A stretch of DNA of 64,000 nucleotides from Bdellovibrionota bacterium (GTDB taxonomy: Bacteria > Bdellovibrionota > Bdellovibrionia > Bdellovibrionales > JAMPXM01), in contig CAUJGS010000104.1 of the NCBI GenBank assembly GCA_963170185.1, forward strand, positions 1 through 64,000, written 5' to 3'. The notes under the pieces are model-generated. The model saw only the letters and a program-made list of their open reading frames with translations, searched no databases and was not told the DNA's origin. The position numbers were made by a program, and so were the translations under genes. Positions 53,693 through 64,000 of the stretch are shown here, piece by piece (the first letter of the stretch is position 1; each line of letters begins with the position of its first letter).

Positions 53693-54712
53693 TTAGAGAC
53701 CTTTAGCCGCCATCATTTTCGCCAAATCAACAAGGCGATTCGAGAAACCCGTCTCGTTATCGTACCAAGAGAAGACTTTCGCCATGCGCGAACCAGAAAC
53801 CATCGTGCTTGGAAGATCGACGATCGATGAATGTGGATTGCCGTTGAAATCAACCGAAACAAGAGGTGCTGCTTCACAAGCCAAGATGCCCTTCATTGCA
53901 CCTTCGGCTGCGGCTTTCAGTGCGCCGTTAACAGCGTCAACCGTCATGTCTTTTTGCGAAACAAACGTGAGGTCGACAAGCGAAACGTTTTGCGTGGGAA
54001 CACGAACCGATGTGCCGTCGAGACGCCCTTTGAGCTCGGGCAATACTTCAGAGACAGCTTTTGCCGCACCTGTCGTTGTAGGGATCATCGAAGCCGAAGC
54101 CGTGCGTGCGCGACGAAGATCTTTGTGGCCAGCATCCAATACCATTTGGTCATTGGTGAAAGCGTGGATCGTTGTCATGAGGCCGCGCTCGATACCGAAA
54201 GTTTCGTTCAAAACTTTTGCGATCGGAGCCAAGCAGTTTGTCGTGCACGAAGCGTTGGAAACGATTTGGTGTTTCGCCGGATCGTAAGTGCCATCGTTGA
54301 TTCCAAAAACGATCGTCGCATCCGCCGCTTTCGCCGGAGCTGACGCGATGATCTTTTTGGCTCCGCCTGCGATGTGCTTTAAAAGCTCTTCGCGTTTGTC
54401 GTTAAAGACACCTGTGCAGTCGATGACGATGTCTGCGCCCCAGGCTTTCCAAGGAATTTGCGAAGGATCTTTTGATGCAGAAAGTGGGATCTTCTTTCCG
54501 TTCACGACAAGGGCTGAAGTAGCGCCTTCGCCTTCAAGCTTCACATCGGCACCGAAGATTCCGTGAGTCGAGTCGTACTTCAAAAGGTGAGCGGCTTGTT
54601 GTGGGCTACCAAGATCGTTGATCCCAACAAATTCGATGTTCTCAAACCCCGCACGCAAGAGCACACGACCGATACGACCAAAACCATTGATACCAACACG
54701 AACTTTTGCCAT
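53693..54712 (-). CDS. gap: Glyceraldehyde-3-phosphate dehydrogenase
   Basis: The 339-residue NAD-dependent enzyme has GINGFGRIGR at the start, the catalytic Cys in SNASCTTNCLAP near 155, HAFTNDQ, RRARTASASMIPTTTGAAKA and the C-terminal SWYDNETGFSNRLVDL. It is the first gene of a minus-strand glycolytic operon (gap-pgk-tpiA). AGGAAAGG lies before the ATG, and there is a possible promoter at 54757-54785. Confidence 0.98.
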   Translation of the reverse strand: MAKVRVGINGFGRIGRVLLRAGFENIEFVGINDLGSPQQAAHLLKYDSTHGIFGADVKLEGEGATSALVVNGKKIPLSASKDPSQIPWKAWGADIVIDCTGVFNDKREELLKHIAGGAKKIIASAPAKAADATIVFGINDGTYDPAKHQIVSNASCTTNCLAPIAKVLNETFGIERGLMTTIHAFTNDQMVLDAGHKDLRRARTASASMIPTTTGAAKAVSEVLPELKGRLDGTSVRVPTQNVSLVDLTFVSQKDMTVDAVNGALKAAAEGAMKGILACEAAPLVSVDFNGNPHSSIVDLPSTMVSGSRMAKVFSWYDNETGFSNRLVDLAKMMAAKGL

Positions 54713-55045
54713 GAAGCCCGACCTTTCCTACGGAAGCCAATTTGATTTGCGCTTGGACCATACGCCTGACTGAGTTCAGCGGCAAGTAGCGAACTGCGGG
54801 TCCTGACGCCTTAAACACTGGTCAATTCCACAGCAAAACCGACCGCCAAAAACCGACCCGCGAATCGGCACGGAAACCCCGACTCAGCTCAATGCGTCAA
54901 GAGCCATAAAGCGGCATATCCATGAAGAAATGGTCTGGTTCCAAAAACGATCTCCACCTTGCCCTCGCAGGTATTGCGCGGCCAGGCGCTAAACCGCCGA
55001 GGTACGCCGGCTGCACAACACCCTTCATGAAAGAGGCCCTGACCC
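54713..55045. other. Intergenic region between gap and a secreted-protein gene
   Basis: This 333-nt divergent region holds a possible gap promoter near its left end. I see no convincing gene. Short ORFs here (for example 54922 and 54889) have unlikely composition. Confidence 0.5.
54757..54785 (-). promoter_or_regulatory. Possible promoter of the gap-pgk-tpiA operon
   Basis: On the minus strand TTGCCG and TATGGT are spaced by 17 nt, about 45 nt upstream of the gap ATG. Both match the sigma70 consensus at 4 of 6 positions. Confidence 0.35.
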
Positions 55046-55522
55046 ATGAAATACCCTATCCTGATCGCAGCATTGCTACTTCCCAACCTCGCACATGCCC
55101 AGTCGACTCTGCTCAGCTGTAGCGGTTCGCAGAACAAGTTCGGGCGCCCGGCCCCCATGATCGAAATCAAGGAAAACCGGGAGAGCTACCTGCTCACCAT
55201 GACCGACGCTTCAAACAAAGCCGCGACGTCGTTTATTCTGGAGCGTAACCAAATTGAAGTCGCGCAAAGTGGCGGCGGTTACAGCGTGGAAGTGAAATCC
55301 ATCGGCCCGATGGCAAAGAAGTTTTTCTCGCTCACCACGCGCGAGCTCACGGCACCTGAAGCAATGGGAAACTCGCTCCGGCTTTCCGCCAACAACCAGA
55401 TTCACATCGCCGAAGACTTTTCGCCCCCGGCTCTTCGCTGGATGGGAACTTACCTGGGCGGCGCCTGCCAGTTTGATAGCGTCGCCATAGCTAAAAAGCT
55501 TGCCGACTCGGCCAATCGTTAG
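55046..55522 (+). CDS. Small secreted protein of unknown function
   Basis: The 158-residue protein has a clear signal peptide (MKYPILIAALLLPNLAHAQS, cleavage after AHA). The mature beta-rich domain has two cysteines (LLSCSG and GGACQF) likely to pair. Its stop overlaps the tatD stop convergently by 4 nt. No family is recognised. Confidence 0.75.
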   Translation: MKYPILIAALLLPNLAHAQSTLLSCSGSQNKFGRPAPMIEIKENRESYLLTMTDASNKAATSFILERNQIEVAQSGGGYSVEVKSIGPMAKKFFSLTTRELTAPEAMGNSLRLSANNQIHIAEDFSPPALRWMGTYLGGACQFDSVAIAKKLADSANR

Positions 55523-56322
55523 AATTGGAGCTTGGGGAAAAGACGCTTGGCATTGGCGCGTGTCGCCTCCGAAAGCGCTTGAACAGAAACACCTTTGAGG
55601 CTCGCTACAACGTCTGCCGTGTGCACGACAAATTCCGGGAGATTGGATTTTCCGCGTTGCGGGACCGGCGCCAAGAAGGGCGCATCGGTTTCGACGTGGA
55701 TACGATCCAGCGGAACAAAGCGCACGACTTCGCGAAGCGAATCGGCGTTTTTAAACGTCACCACTCCACTGATCGAGATATCAAAACCGCAATCCAGAGC
55801 ATCAGCGGCCAATTCCTTAGAGGACGTAAAGCAGTGCAAAAGCCCCTGCACGCGGCCTTTGTATTCTTTAAGAACCATGGCGCAATCTTGATCCGCATCG
55901 CGCGTGTGAATCTCAACCGGAAGCCCAAGCTCTTCGGCTAAATCCATCTGCCTGCGAAACGCCTGCAGCTGCTCTTCCTTTGGACAATTGTTGTAGTAGT
56001 AATCAAGACCGATCTCGCCGACCGCCACAATCCCGCGCGAATGCATCGGGTCTTTGTGCTTCACCTGTTCGCGAATCCAATCGTTCACACCTTCGTTCCA
56101 CACGCCGGCCTCGTGCGGGTGAACACCAAGCGTGCAAGCGACTTCAGGGAAAAGTTTTTGCGAGTATTCGAGCACCACGGGGTGATCCGCAGGCTCTGTC
56201 CCGATTGTGATCACGCGATCCACGCCCATGAGCTTTGCCGCTTCCAATGCTTCGGGAAACGGCGTTTTAAGCTTGTCGAGGTGAACGTGGACATCGATGA
56301 ATTTGGGACGAGAATCAGACAT
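55519..56322 (-). CDS. tatD: TatD-family metal-dependent deoxyribonuclease
   Basis: The TIM-barrel protein (267 residues) carries all metal-site motifs: DVHVHLD, LGVHPHEA, GEIGLDYYY, EIHTRDA, LLHCFTSS and VETDAPFLAP. TatD-like proteins are 3'-5' exonucleases linked to DNA repair and turnover. It follows holB by 12 nt in a tmk-holB-tatD operon, a common bacterial cluster. Confidence 0.95.
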   Translation of the reverse strand: MSDSRPKFIDVHVHLDKLKTPFPEALEAAKLMGVDRVITIGTEPADHPVVLEYSQKLFPEVACTLGVHPHEAGVWNEGVNDWIREQVKHKDPMHSRGIVAVGEIGLDYYYNNCPKEEQLQAFRRQMDLAEELGLPVEIHTRDADQDCAMVLKEYKGRVQGLLHCFTSSKELAADALDCGFDISISGVVTFKNADSLREVVRFVPLDRIHVETDAPFLAPVPQRGKSNLPEFVVHTADVVASLKGVSVQALSEATRANAKRLFPKLQF

Positions 56323-56334
56323 AAACCTATACTA

Positions 56335-57390
56335 TCACGGAGCCCTAAGAAGCGCCACGATTCGTGACGACATCTGCTCCCACAAGAGCTGTCGGTCGAC
56401 GTTTCTGGCGAGGTCTGCTTCGGACTCCAAAGCGAGGTCCGTTAGTTTTTCTAGGCGCTCGAATTCGAGATCGCGAAGCCATTTCGGAATCGCCCCGCGT
56501 GTCGAGCCACCAGCTCCTAGCCCCGCACCCGCGACCGAGCTTTGAGCTTGCGTGCGCCAGGCCTCACCAAGCTTTCGCCCGAGCATCCGAAACGCGAGCT
56601 GATGGTGATCACGCTCTTTTAAACTTTCCTTTAAGCCCCCGAGGGCCCGAAGTCGTTCGCTCTCGGGCTCGCGCTTATCAAACGCTTGAAGCCACGTCGA
56701 AAGCGAGTCTTGAATAGCGCCGATCTCACCGCCGTCACCGTCGCCTTGGCCACGTGCCAGTTCGAGTGCGGCACCTGGGGACCCCATACTCATTTCCAAA
56801 AGCCAGGGCTCTAACTTTAAAGATGGTTCGACATCCCCAACAACGCGCACGACTTCGTCACTAGAAAGCGGTGCAAAGCGCACAACCTGCGAGCGCGAGC
56901 GAATCGTTGAGAGCAGCATCGAGCTACTCGGAACAAGAAAAATAAAGTGCACGCCAGGAGGTGGTTCTTCGATCGACTTCAAAAGTGCATTGGCCGCTTG
57001 AGGTCCAAGGGCTTGCGCCTCATCAAAGATGAAAACAAGCTTTCGCCCCTCTCTCCCGAGACTCAAAAAATGCATCGCTTCGCGGGCTTGCTCGATCTTG
57101 ATGTTCGCGCCGTCTGGCTGAATGAAATAGATGCTATCTGTTTGAGATACGGCTTGAGTGAGGTCGAGCCCCCGATGATCGCCCGTAAGTTCGCGCGCGA
57201 TTTCCAAAGCGACGAGTTTTTTTCCGATGCCGGGAGGGCCTGCGAAAATCAAAGACGGCGGGAAACGCTCTTTCATAGCGCTTAAGCGCTTTCGAACGTC
57301 TTCGTGCCCAATCGGGCGGCGTTTGCCGGCCGCACTCGCATCTAGACCAGATTTTTCCAAGCTAGGCTTTTCGATGCTCGCTTTCGCCAC
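56335..57390 (-). CDS. holB: DNA polymerase III delta-prime subunit
   Basis: Delta-prime is a clamp-loader subunit. The 351-residue protein has an AAA+-like fold with a degenerate P-loop (FAGPPGIGKKLVALE, Lys in place of Ser/Thr), LVFIFDEAQALGPQAANALLKSIEEPP and the sensor region STIRSRSQVVRF. The family is known to lack ATPase activity. The zinc-binding cysteines of E. coli delta-prime are absent. It starts with GTG one nucleotide after the tmk stop, with GGGAG before it. Confidence 0.92.
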   Translation of the reverse strand: MAKASIEKPSLEKSGLDASAAGKRRPIGHEDVRKRLSAMKERFPPSLIFAGPPGIGKKLVALEIARELTGDHRGLDLTQAVSQTDSIYFIQPDGANIKIEQAREAMHFLSLGREGRKLVFIFDEAQALGPQAANALLKSIEEPPPGVHFIFLVPSSSMLLSTIRSRSQVVRFAPLSSDEVVRVVGDVEPSLKLEPWLLEMSMGSPGAALELARGQGDGDGGEIGAIQDSLSTWLQAFDKREPESERLRALGGLKESLKERDHHQLAFRMLGRKLGEAWRTQAQSSVAGAGLGAGGSTRGAIPKWLRDLEFERLEKLTDLALESEADLARNVDRQLLWEQMSSRIVALLRAP

Positions 57391-57391
57391 T

Positions 57392-58039
57392 TTAAGCTCC
57401 CAGCCAACCGCGGCGGCGAAGTTCCGAAAGTGTGCGTTCTAGCAAGGTCGCGGCATCCAACCCCGCATCGAGAACAAACCAACGAGACGGCTCCTCTTTC
57501 GCCTGTGCCAAGAAACCGTTTCGTACACGTTGATGAAAGTCGTCGGCTTCGCGCTCGATGCGATCCGCCTGCGCACTTCCGGCTTGGGCCTCACGCCCTT
57601 TTTGCCGACGGCGACTTTCTTCGACCGTGAGGTCCAGAAGAACCACAAGCTCGGGCCGCACACCTTGCTCGGCGTAGCGATTGAGGCTGTCCACTTCGGT
57701 GCGCGAAATTCCGCGAGCAAAACACTGAAACGCCACGGTCGATTCGCTGAAGCGATCACAAAGCACGGTTTTATCGCTAGCCAAAGCAGGTGCGATCACT
57801 TTTGCCACATGCTGAGCACGGCTTGCTTCGTAGAGAAGAATTTCGGTTGCCGAAACCGGCGACTCGCCGTCGGTTTTCAGAATCAAACGACGGATCTCTT
57901 CCGCTAGAGGTGTTCCACCCGGCTCGCGCGTGACCACGACCTCCGACTGGGCTCTTTCAAAAGCCTGACGAACTCCCGCAATGAGAGTGCTCTTTCCAGA
58001 GCCATCCAAACCTTCAAACGAGATAAACTTTCCAGCCAT
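57392..58039 (-). CDS. tmk: Thymidylate kinase
   Basis: The enzyme makes dTDP from dTMP. From the ATG at 58039 it is 215 residues. It has the P-loop SFEGLDGSGKSTL, the DRX-type VVTREPGGTPLAEEIR, and DRFSESTVAFQ. LDLTVEESRRRQKGR opens the lid. The track start adds 12 residues. It is the first gene of the tmk-holB-tatD operon and is divergent from a receiver-domain gene. Confidence 0.96.
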   Translation of the reverse strand: MAGKFISFEGLDGSGKSTLIAGVRQAFERAQSEVVVTREPGGTPLAEEIRRLILKTDGESPVSATEILLYEASRAQHVAKVIAPALASDKTVLCDRFSESTVAFQCFARGISRTEVDSLNRYAEQGVRPELVVLLDLTVEESRRRQKGREAQAGSAQADRIEREADDFHQRVRNGFLAQAKEEPSRWFVLDAGLDAATLLERTLSELRRRGWLGA

Positions 58040-58148
58040 GCGACGGACCTTAGCCCAGCGCCGGTCAGGCGTCATAACGCAAAGCCCCGGCTACCCAGAA
58101 CAAGCTTCTGGCCTTCGATTTCACTCAGTATTTGCCGATAAAAACGGC

Positions 58149-59135
58149 ATGGTTGGCCGTACGCCCCTTCCCAGTACAACCCGCGTTTTGCTTGCCGAGG
58201 AATCGAGCTTCGTTTCCGATCGCTTGAAAGACTATCTCGAAGAGCGCGGTTTTCAGGTGCGAGTCGCTCCGACAGGCACGGCGGCACTTGAACTCGTGCG
58301 TAGCTTCAAGCCCGACTTCGTCCTCTACGACATGATGCTTTCGGATCTGCACGCGATCGGCTTTTTGAAGACCATGAAACTTGAAGGCCTCCTCGGAGAC
58401 GACAAGGTTTCCAATGGCCGCGCGCGCGTCTTTGTCATGTCGTCGCACAACTCACAGTTCAATGTGAAAGAATGCCTGAAGGCCGGAGCCGTCGACTATC
58501 TCGTCAAGCCCGTAAAACCAGAAGACGTCCTAGCTCGTCTCATTCTTCATCTCCAGGTGAAACGCCAGATCCTCGAATCCGATGTCGGCGACCGTTCGGA
58601 TACGGGCCAAGCTCTTTACTACATGCATTTGACCGAACTCCTGCTTCGAGAGGGTTTAAAACTCGCACCTCAGCCCGAAGCCCTCTACAACCTCGTCGGA
58701 ATGCTCAGTCTGGCCACCGACGCGGTTCGTGTTTCCGTGATCGAGGCACACATCGCAGAGACCGGCGGCAGCGCCACAAAGGGGCTTGTGCGAGCGTCGC
58801 ACGACAAACGCGATATCGATGGCCTCATGATCGACCTCGAAAAATACCCGGAAGTGATCTTCGTCCTACGATCCGAAAAGACATTGGCCCTTGATAATCT
58901 CAAAGGCGATCCCACGATGGCCGCGATCGCCAACCTCCATAAGTCGATCTCGTTTAACGCCATTGTCGTCTGCCCGATTCGCCTGGGGTCGGAAATGTGG
59001 GGCGTCTTAAGCGTGCGCCTTCCGGAAACCAAAAAGTCCCTCTCGGACTTTGAAATCCGCTTTGCCCAGCTCACCGCCCACGTCATAGGCACCGTCATCG
59101 CCCGTCAGCCGGCCTTCGTCCGCGCCGCCTCCTGA
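58149..59135 (+). CDS. Receiver domain fused to a GAF-like domain
   Basis: From the ATG at 58149 the product is 328 residues. A receiver domain (about 10-135) has the acidic pair AEESS near 17, phosphoacceptor Asp in FVLYDMMLSDLH and VKPVKPED. The C-terminal part (about 170-325) has a GAF-like pattern, ending FNAIVVCPIRLGSEMWGVLSVRLP. There is no DNA-binding or enzymatic output. The longer track ORF (57981) overlaps tmk and its first 56 residues look non-coding. It is probably a signalling protein with an unknown partner. Confidence 0.8.
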   Translation: MVGRTPLPSTTRVLLAEESSFVSDRLKDYLEERGFQVRVAPTGTAALELVRSFKPDFVLYDMMLSDLHAIGFLKTMKLEGLLGDDKVSNGRARVFVMSSHNSQFNVKECLKAGAVDYLVKPVKPEDVLARLILHLQVKRQILESDVGDRSDTGQALYYMHLTELLLREGLKLAPQPEALYNLVGMLSLATDAVRVSVIEAHIAETGGSATKGLVRASHDKRDIDGLMIDLEKYPEVIFVLRSEKTLALDNLKGDPTMAAIANLHKSISFNAIVVCPIRLGSEMWGVLSVRLPETKKSLSDFEIRFAQLTAHVIGTVIARQPAFVRAAS

Positions 59136-59170
59136 AAAACTCTCCGACGCGTGACGCGGCGAGAAAAACG

Positions 59171-59201
59171 TTGGACGTTCCGGTCGGTTCAGAACTATAA
59201 C
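59171..59201 (+). promoter_or_regulatory. Possible promoter of secG
   Basis: TTGGAC and TATAAC lie 19 nt apart, about 50 nt upstream of the secG ATG. The -10 match is good, but the spacing is longer than usual. Confidence 0.3.
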
Positions 59202-59248
59202 CATGGGGCTAACGTAACCTTGCTCAATCAATAAGGGATTTTGCACCC

Positions 59249-59629
59249 ATGATGACATTGATCCTCGTCGTTCAGATTATCTCCTGCTTGCTCTTGATCG
59301 CTCTCGTTCTCTTGCAAGATCCAAAAGCGTCGGGCGGAAGTGCGATGTTCGGCGGAACAGGCTCGAACACAGTCGTTGGCGCAACTGGCGGAGCAACTCT
59401 CCTACAAAAACTCACTCGCTACTCGGCGATCGTATTTGGCGTCTGCTGCTTGCTACTCACGATGATGTCTCGTCGTGAAGCTGGTTCGGGCTCGGTTTTC
59501 GAAAATCTTCAAGATGCGGGAGCAAAAGCCCCTATCTCGGCTCCGGCTGACCCGAACGCGACAACACCTGCTGTTCCGGGAACAACGGCGCCTGCCGATG
59601 CGACAGCTCCGGAGTCGAAAACGAAGTGA
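59249..59629 (+). CDS. secG: Protein-export membrane protein SecG
   Basis: SecG is the small accessory subunit of the SecYEG translocon. The 126-residue protein has two transmembrane helices (about 3-22 and 58-75) around the conserved loop LLQDPKASGGSAMFGG. Its C-terminal tail (about 80-126) is long, Ala/Pro/Thr-rich and unusual for SecG. The stop overlaps the next gene (GTGA). It is separate from gap-pgk-tpiA, with which secG is often grouped. Confidence 0.93.
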   Translation: MMTLILVVQIISCLLLIALVLLQDPKASGGSAMFGGTGSNTVVGATGGATLLQKLTRYSAIVFGVCCLLLTMMSRREAGSGSVFENLQDAGAKAPISAPADPNATTPAVPGTTAPADATAPESKTK

Positions 59630-60792
59630 CCTCTCAGCTCGAGGACGAAAGTTCAACCACGAGCCAACCGCAGCACCCAGGGCCGCAAACTGAACCGCCC
59701 AATGATCGACGTTTGATTGCGATCATCGCCTCGATCGGGGCGATGGCGGCGATTGCGTTGATTCTCTCGCAAGCCGGACTTTTACACTTAAGTGGCTTCG
59801 GTGGTTCCGACTCCCAGCAAGCGGATCTTGCCAGCGCTCCGGAAATGACTGGGGCGATCATCGGTCAGATTCAATCGGTCGAAGGCCAAGTTGAAATTCG
59901 CCCACCGCGTGGAACGCAGTTTTACCCGGCCGTCGTACAGCCACTTGTCGCCGAGGCCCTGATTCAAACGCAAGCAGCCTCGGCCGCAGTTATCGAGTTT
60001 CAATCCGGTCCGACACTTCGCCTGCTCGCCAACTCGCGACTGGTGGCCGAACTCGATCCCACTCAAGAAGGCACCGTTCACGCCACTCTGATCGCCGGCG
60101 AGTTCACGGTACTCAATCCCGGAACCAGCGAGACCTTCACGATCTCGCAAAACGGAGTGCCTATCGACTACAAAGGTGGATCGATTGCCCGCAAAGTCCC
60201 TCTGATTCCAGTGACTGACGAAGCCGCGGCCGGCGGCGTGACCAGTGGCACTGCCAATGAGGAACTCTCCGAGCAAGAAAACTCCAATGCCGAAATCGTC
60301 GAAAAAATGGAGGCTGAAAAAGAATCCGAGCTTGCGACGATGCCCTCCACAGAGCTTCCAACGCTTGATCCAAAAAGCAAAGCCACGAATCAGACCAATG
60401 AGAGCGCGAAAGACGAGGCTCGAGAGGAATCAAGCCTCTTGCGCTCGACACTCACCAACGACGACATTCGGTCTCAGATGAAAGCCCAGGCCGGTGGGTT
60501 TCAGAAGTGTTATGTTTCGATGGTGAACCGGATGAGCGAAGCCGCCACGACTTCGGACACGCAGACTCCGGACGGCGCCGAGCGCACGGCGGGCGAACTC
60601 CCTCGTGGCGAAGTGCTTGTTTCGTTTAAAATTCTCGCGAGTGGCAAAGTCGAAGACTCCTCAGTGATTCGTTCGCCGTTTCAAGACGAGCTCTTTGACC
60701 GCTGCGTGGTCGAGGCTTTGGGCCGTATTCGCTTTCGGCCCTTCCAAGGTGCGACAATTCCGGTTGCCGAGTTCCCAATCGTTCTTGAATAA
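59626..60792 (+). CDS. FecR-like / AgmX C-terminal domain envelope protein
   Basis: The 388-residue protein has a short cytoplasmic N-terminus, one transmembrane helix (about 29-55) and a FecR-like beta domain (about 78-190, IGQIQSVEGQVEIRPPRG ... LLANSRLVAEL). An acidic coiled linker (about 205-275) leads to a C-terminal domain of the AgmX/PglI type: FQKCYVSMVNRM, GEVLVSFKILASGKVEDSSVI, FDRCVVEALGRIRFRPF. Such ends occur in TonB-like and gliding-motility proteins of the former delta-proteobacteria. It is coupled to secG by a GTGA overlap. A periplasm-spanning role is inferred. Confidence 0.78.
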   Translation: MTSQLEDESSTTSQPQHPGPQTEPPNDRRLIAIIASIGAMAAIALILSQAGLLHLSGFGGSDSQQADLASAPEMTGAIIGQIQSVEGQVEIRPPRGTQFYPAVVQPLVAEALIQTQAASAAVIEFQSGPTLRLLANSRLVAELDPTQEGTVHATLIAGEFTVLNPGTSETFTISQNGVPIDYKGGSIARKVPLIPVTDEAAAGGVTSGTANEELSEQENSNAEIVEKMEAEKESELATMPSTELPTLDPKSKATNQTNESAKDEAREESSLLRSTLTNDDIRSQMKAQAGGFQKCYVSMVNRMSEAATTSDTQTPDGAERTAGELPRGEVLVSFKILASGKVEDSSVIRSPFQDELFDRCVVEALGRIRFRPFQGATIPVAEFPIVLE

Positions 60793-60820
60793 GTCATCCT
60801 TCTTGTAAGAGGTGACTGAC

Positions 60821-61291
60821 ATGAGAAACGTTCTGACTTCCACCGCCATGCTCTTGATTGCGCTGCTTTCGACAACCGCCGCGGCTTCCGACGCCGCCTT
60901 GAAAAAGAAGAACCTCGTAGCGCCCGTTAAAAAAGGCAATGTTCAATACTCGATCACAATGCGCGAACGTCCATGCCCGCCGGCGACCCCGGAAGAAGCT
61001 AAAGTTCCGACGACTTTGAATTCCGTCATAAAAATGTGCGGTTACTCGTACTCGGTCTCCGCCAACGCCATCGACAACGGCGAACTTGTTTGGGAAAGCA
61101 CGCTTTACACTCGCGACTACAACCTCGCAAAAGATCGCGAGGCTCAGTTGATTCACCCGGTTTCATTGAAGATTCAAAAAGGGATTTCGGGAGTTGTGAA
61201 AAACCAAAAAGGCGATGAGTTCGTTATCTGGCTCGAGCGCGGCTATTTGACGAAACCACCCACTCCAAAAAACTACCCGACCGAGAAATGA
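60821..61291 (+). CDS. Secreted protein of unknown function
   Basis: From the ATG at 60821 (AAGAGGTG 7 nt upstream) the product is 156 residues. It has a signal peptide (MRNVLTSTAMLLIALLSTTAAAS) and a beta-rich mature domain with two cysteines (RERPCPP and KMCGYSYS). It follows the FecR/AgmX-type gene by 28 nt and precedes a strong terminator, so the secG transcript probably ends here. No family is recognised. Confidence 0.78.
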   Translation: MRNVLTSTAMLLIALLSTTAAASDAALKKKNLVAPVKKGNVQYSITMRERPCPPATPEEAKVPTTLNSVIKMCGYSYSVSANAIDNGELVWESTLYTRDYNLAKDREAQLIHPVSLKIQKGISGVVKNQKGDEFVIWLERGYLTKPPTPKNYPTEK

Positions 61292-61304
61292 CGAATTCGC
61301 TAAA

Positions 61305-61344
61305 AAAGAAAAACCTCGGCCTTTTGAGCCGAGGTTTTTTATTT
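61305..61344. terminator. Bidirectional intrinsic terminator
   Basis: A perfect 10-bp stem (AAACCTCGGC/GCCGAGGTTT) with a 7-nt loop is flanked by TTTTTTATTT on the plus side and TTTTTCTTTTTTAG on the minus side. It serves the secG operon from the left and katG from the right. Confidence 0.92.
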
Positions 61345-61415
61345 AGCGATCGTTGACCCACGGAGCGATCAACTCATTGCTCGACTGTTCATTGCTCGAC
61401 TATCGAGGTCACGCG

Positions 61416-63674
<2,259 letters not shown>

Positions 63675-63863
63675 CTAAAGTCTCCTGTTGTCTTGTTGAA
63701 GGTGGATGGTTGTTGCGACACGTTTTGCGTTATCGCTCACGTTCTCGCCACGGTCTCAATGACTTTCGCCAAGGAAGGACGTTTCGTGAAATCGATAAAA
63801 CAGATCGTTCAATAGTTCGGCTCTATTGCGAACCCCTAACACATGGCGCAAACCAAACTGTGA

Positions 63864-64000
63864 TCAACGCGATTCGTGAAGATAGTCGATGCCATCGGGA
63901 ATCCATGGCTCGTGCGTGCCCTCAAGACGGTACACTCGGCCATCTTGCGACTCACCAACTGGCCGAGGCTCGACAGAGGTCTTGAAATCTCTGGAAACAA
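63864..64000 (-). CDS. 3' end of an unidentified gene (partial)
   Basis: The minus-strand frame entering at 64000 reads VSRDFKTSVEPRPVGESQDGR and ends HESR at TGA (63866-63864). Its codon choice resembles neighbouring genes and the peptide is protein-like. The gene continues beyond the window. No family can be named from 45 residues. The plus-strand ORF over this stretch looks like a shadow. Confidence 0.4.
   Translation of the reverse strand, partial: VSRDFKTSVEPRPVGESQDGRVYRLEGTHEPWIPDGIDYLHESR

Noticed and set aside
61374-61401. 13-nt direct repeat TCATTGCTCGACT, twice, 15 nt apart
   Set aside because: It is a short duplication between katG and its terminator. Two copies are too few for a CRISPR or other functional call.

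Overview
The window looks like ordinary chromosome from a free-living Gram-negative bacterium, most probably of the Bdellovibrio group (Bdellovibrionota). I infer this from gene content, not from a database search. The evidence is: lipid A/LPS genes (lpxC, kdsA, LptF-type permease); an Omp85/TamB locus; many secreted proteins, lipoproteins and TPR proteins with no obvious family; a FecR-like/AgmX-C-type envelope protein; a stand-alone FliL; an L,D-transpeptidase; and receiver-domain fusions. Genes are tightly packed, with many GTGA/ATGA overlaps and 1-4 nt spacings. I found no rRNA, tRNA, CRISPR array, insertion sequence or prophage.

Layout. 1-8.1 kb: a broken secreted-protein gene, trxA, a receiver/PATAN/DnaJ/TPR fusion facing a degenerate receiver protein, a glycosyltransferase overlapping kdsA, an LptF/G permease and a short DprA. 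8.1-15.1 kb: a LysM protein and a TPR-type lipoprotein, a ComEC-like membrane protein, ald, lpxC and a small lipoprotein. 15.1-20.3 kb: ruvC-ruvA-ruvB, a TPR protein, efp and a helical-repeat protein. 20.3-27.4 kb: TamB and an Omp85 protein with about seven POTRA-like repeats. 27.4-33.8 kb: a compact minus-strand operon (nusB, two unknown genes, ppsR, a methyltransferase), then an outer-membrane barrel protein, rsmB and a LysR regulator. 33.9-43.2 kb: a large GT-C-like membrane protein, a secreted protein with a C-terminal anchor, fliL followed by an inactive/active M16 peptidase pair, a YkuD L,D-transpeptidase and a rhomboid protease. 43.2-48.9 kb: methylmalonyl-CoA epimerase, a HIT protein, rpsA, cmk, threonine ammonia-lyase and a zinc-ribbon protein. 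49.3-50.9 kb: a DUF3943 gene interrupted by an in-frame TAA, then intergenic hairpin repeats. 50.9-64 kb: the gap-pgk-tpiA operon, tmk-holB-tatD, a receiver/GAF protein, secG with a FecR-like/AgmX-C protein, an exported catalase-peroxidase and the end of one further gene.

The strongest themes are envelope biogenesis (Omp85/TamB, LptF, LpxC, KdsA, LysM, LDT, M16 pair), DNA uptake and recombination (DprA, ComEC-like, RuvABC), and core metabolism and translation. I see no clear-cut new defence or mobile system. The most unusual items are two secreted-protein genes carrying in-frame stop codons, a perfect 12-bp inverted repeat enclosing the probable dprA start codons, the long POTRA chain beside TamB, and a stripped-down ComEC-like protein.
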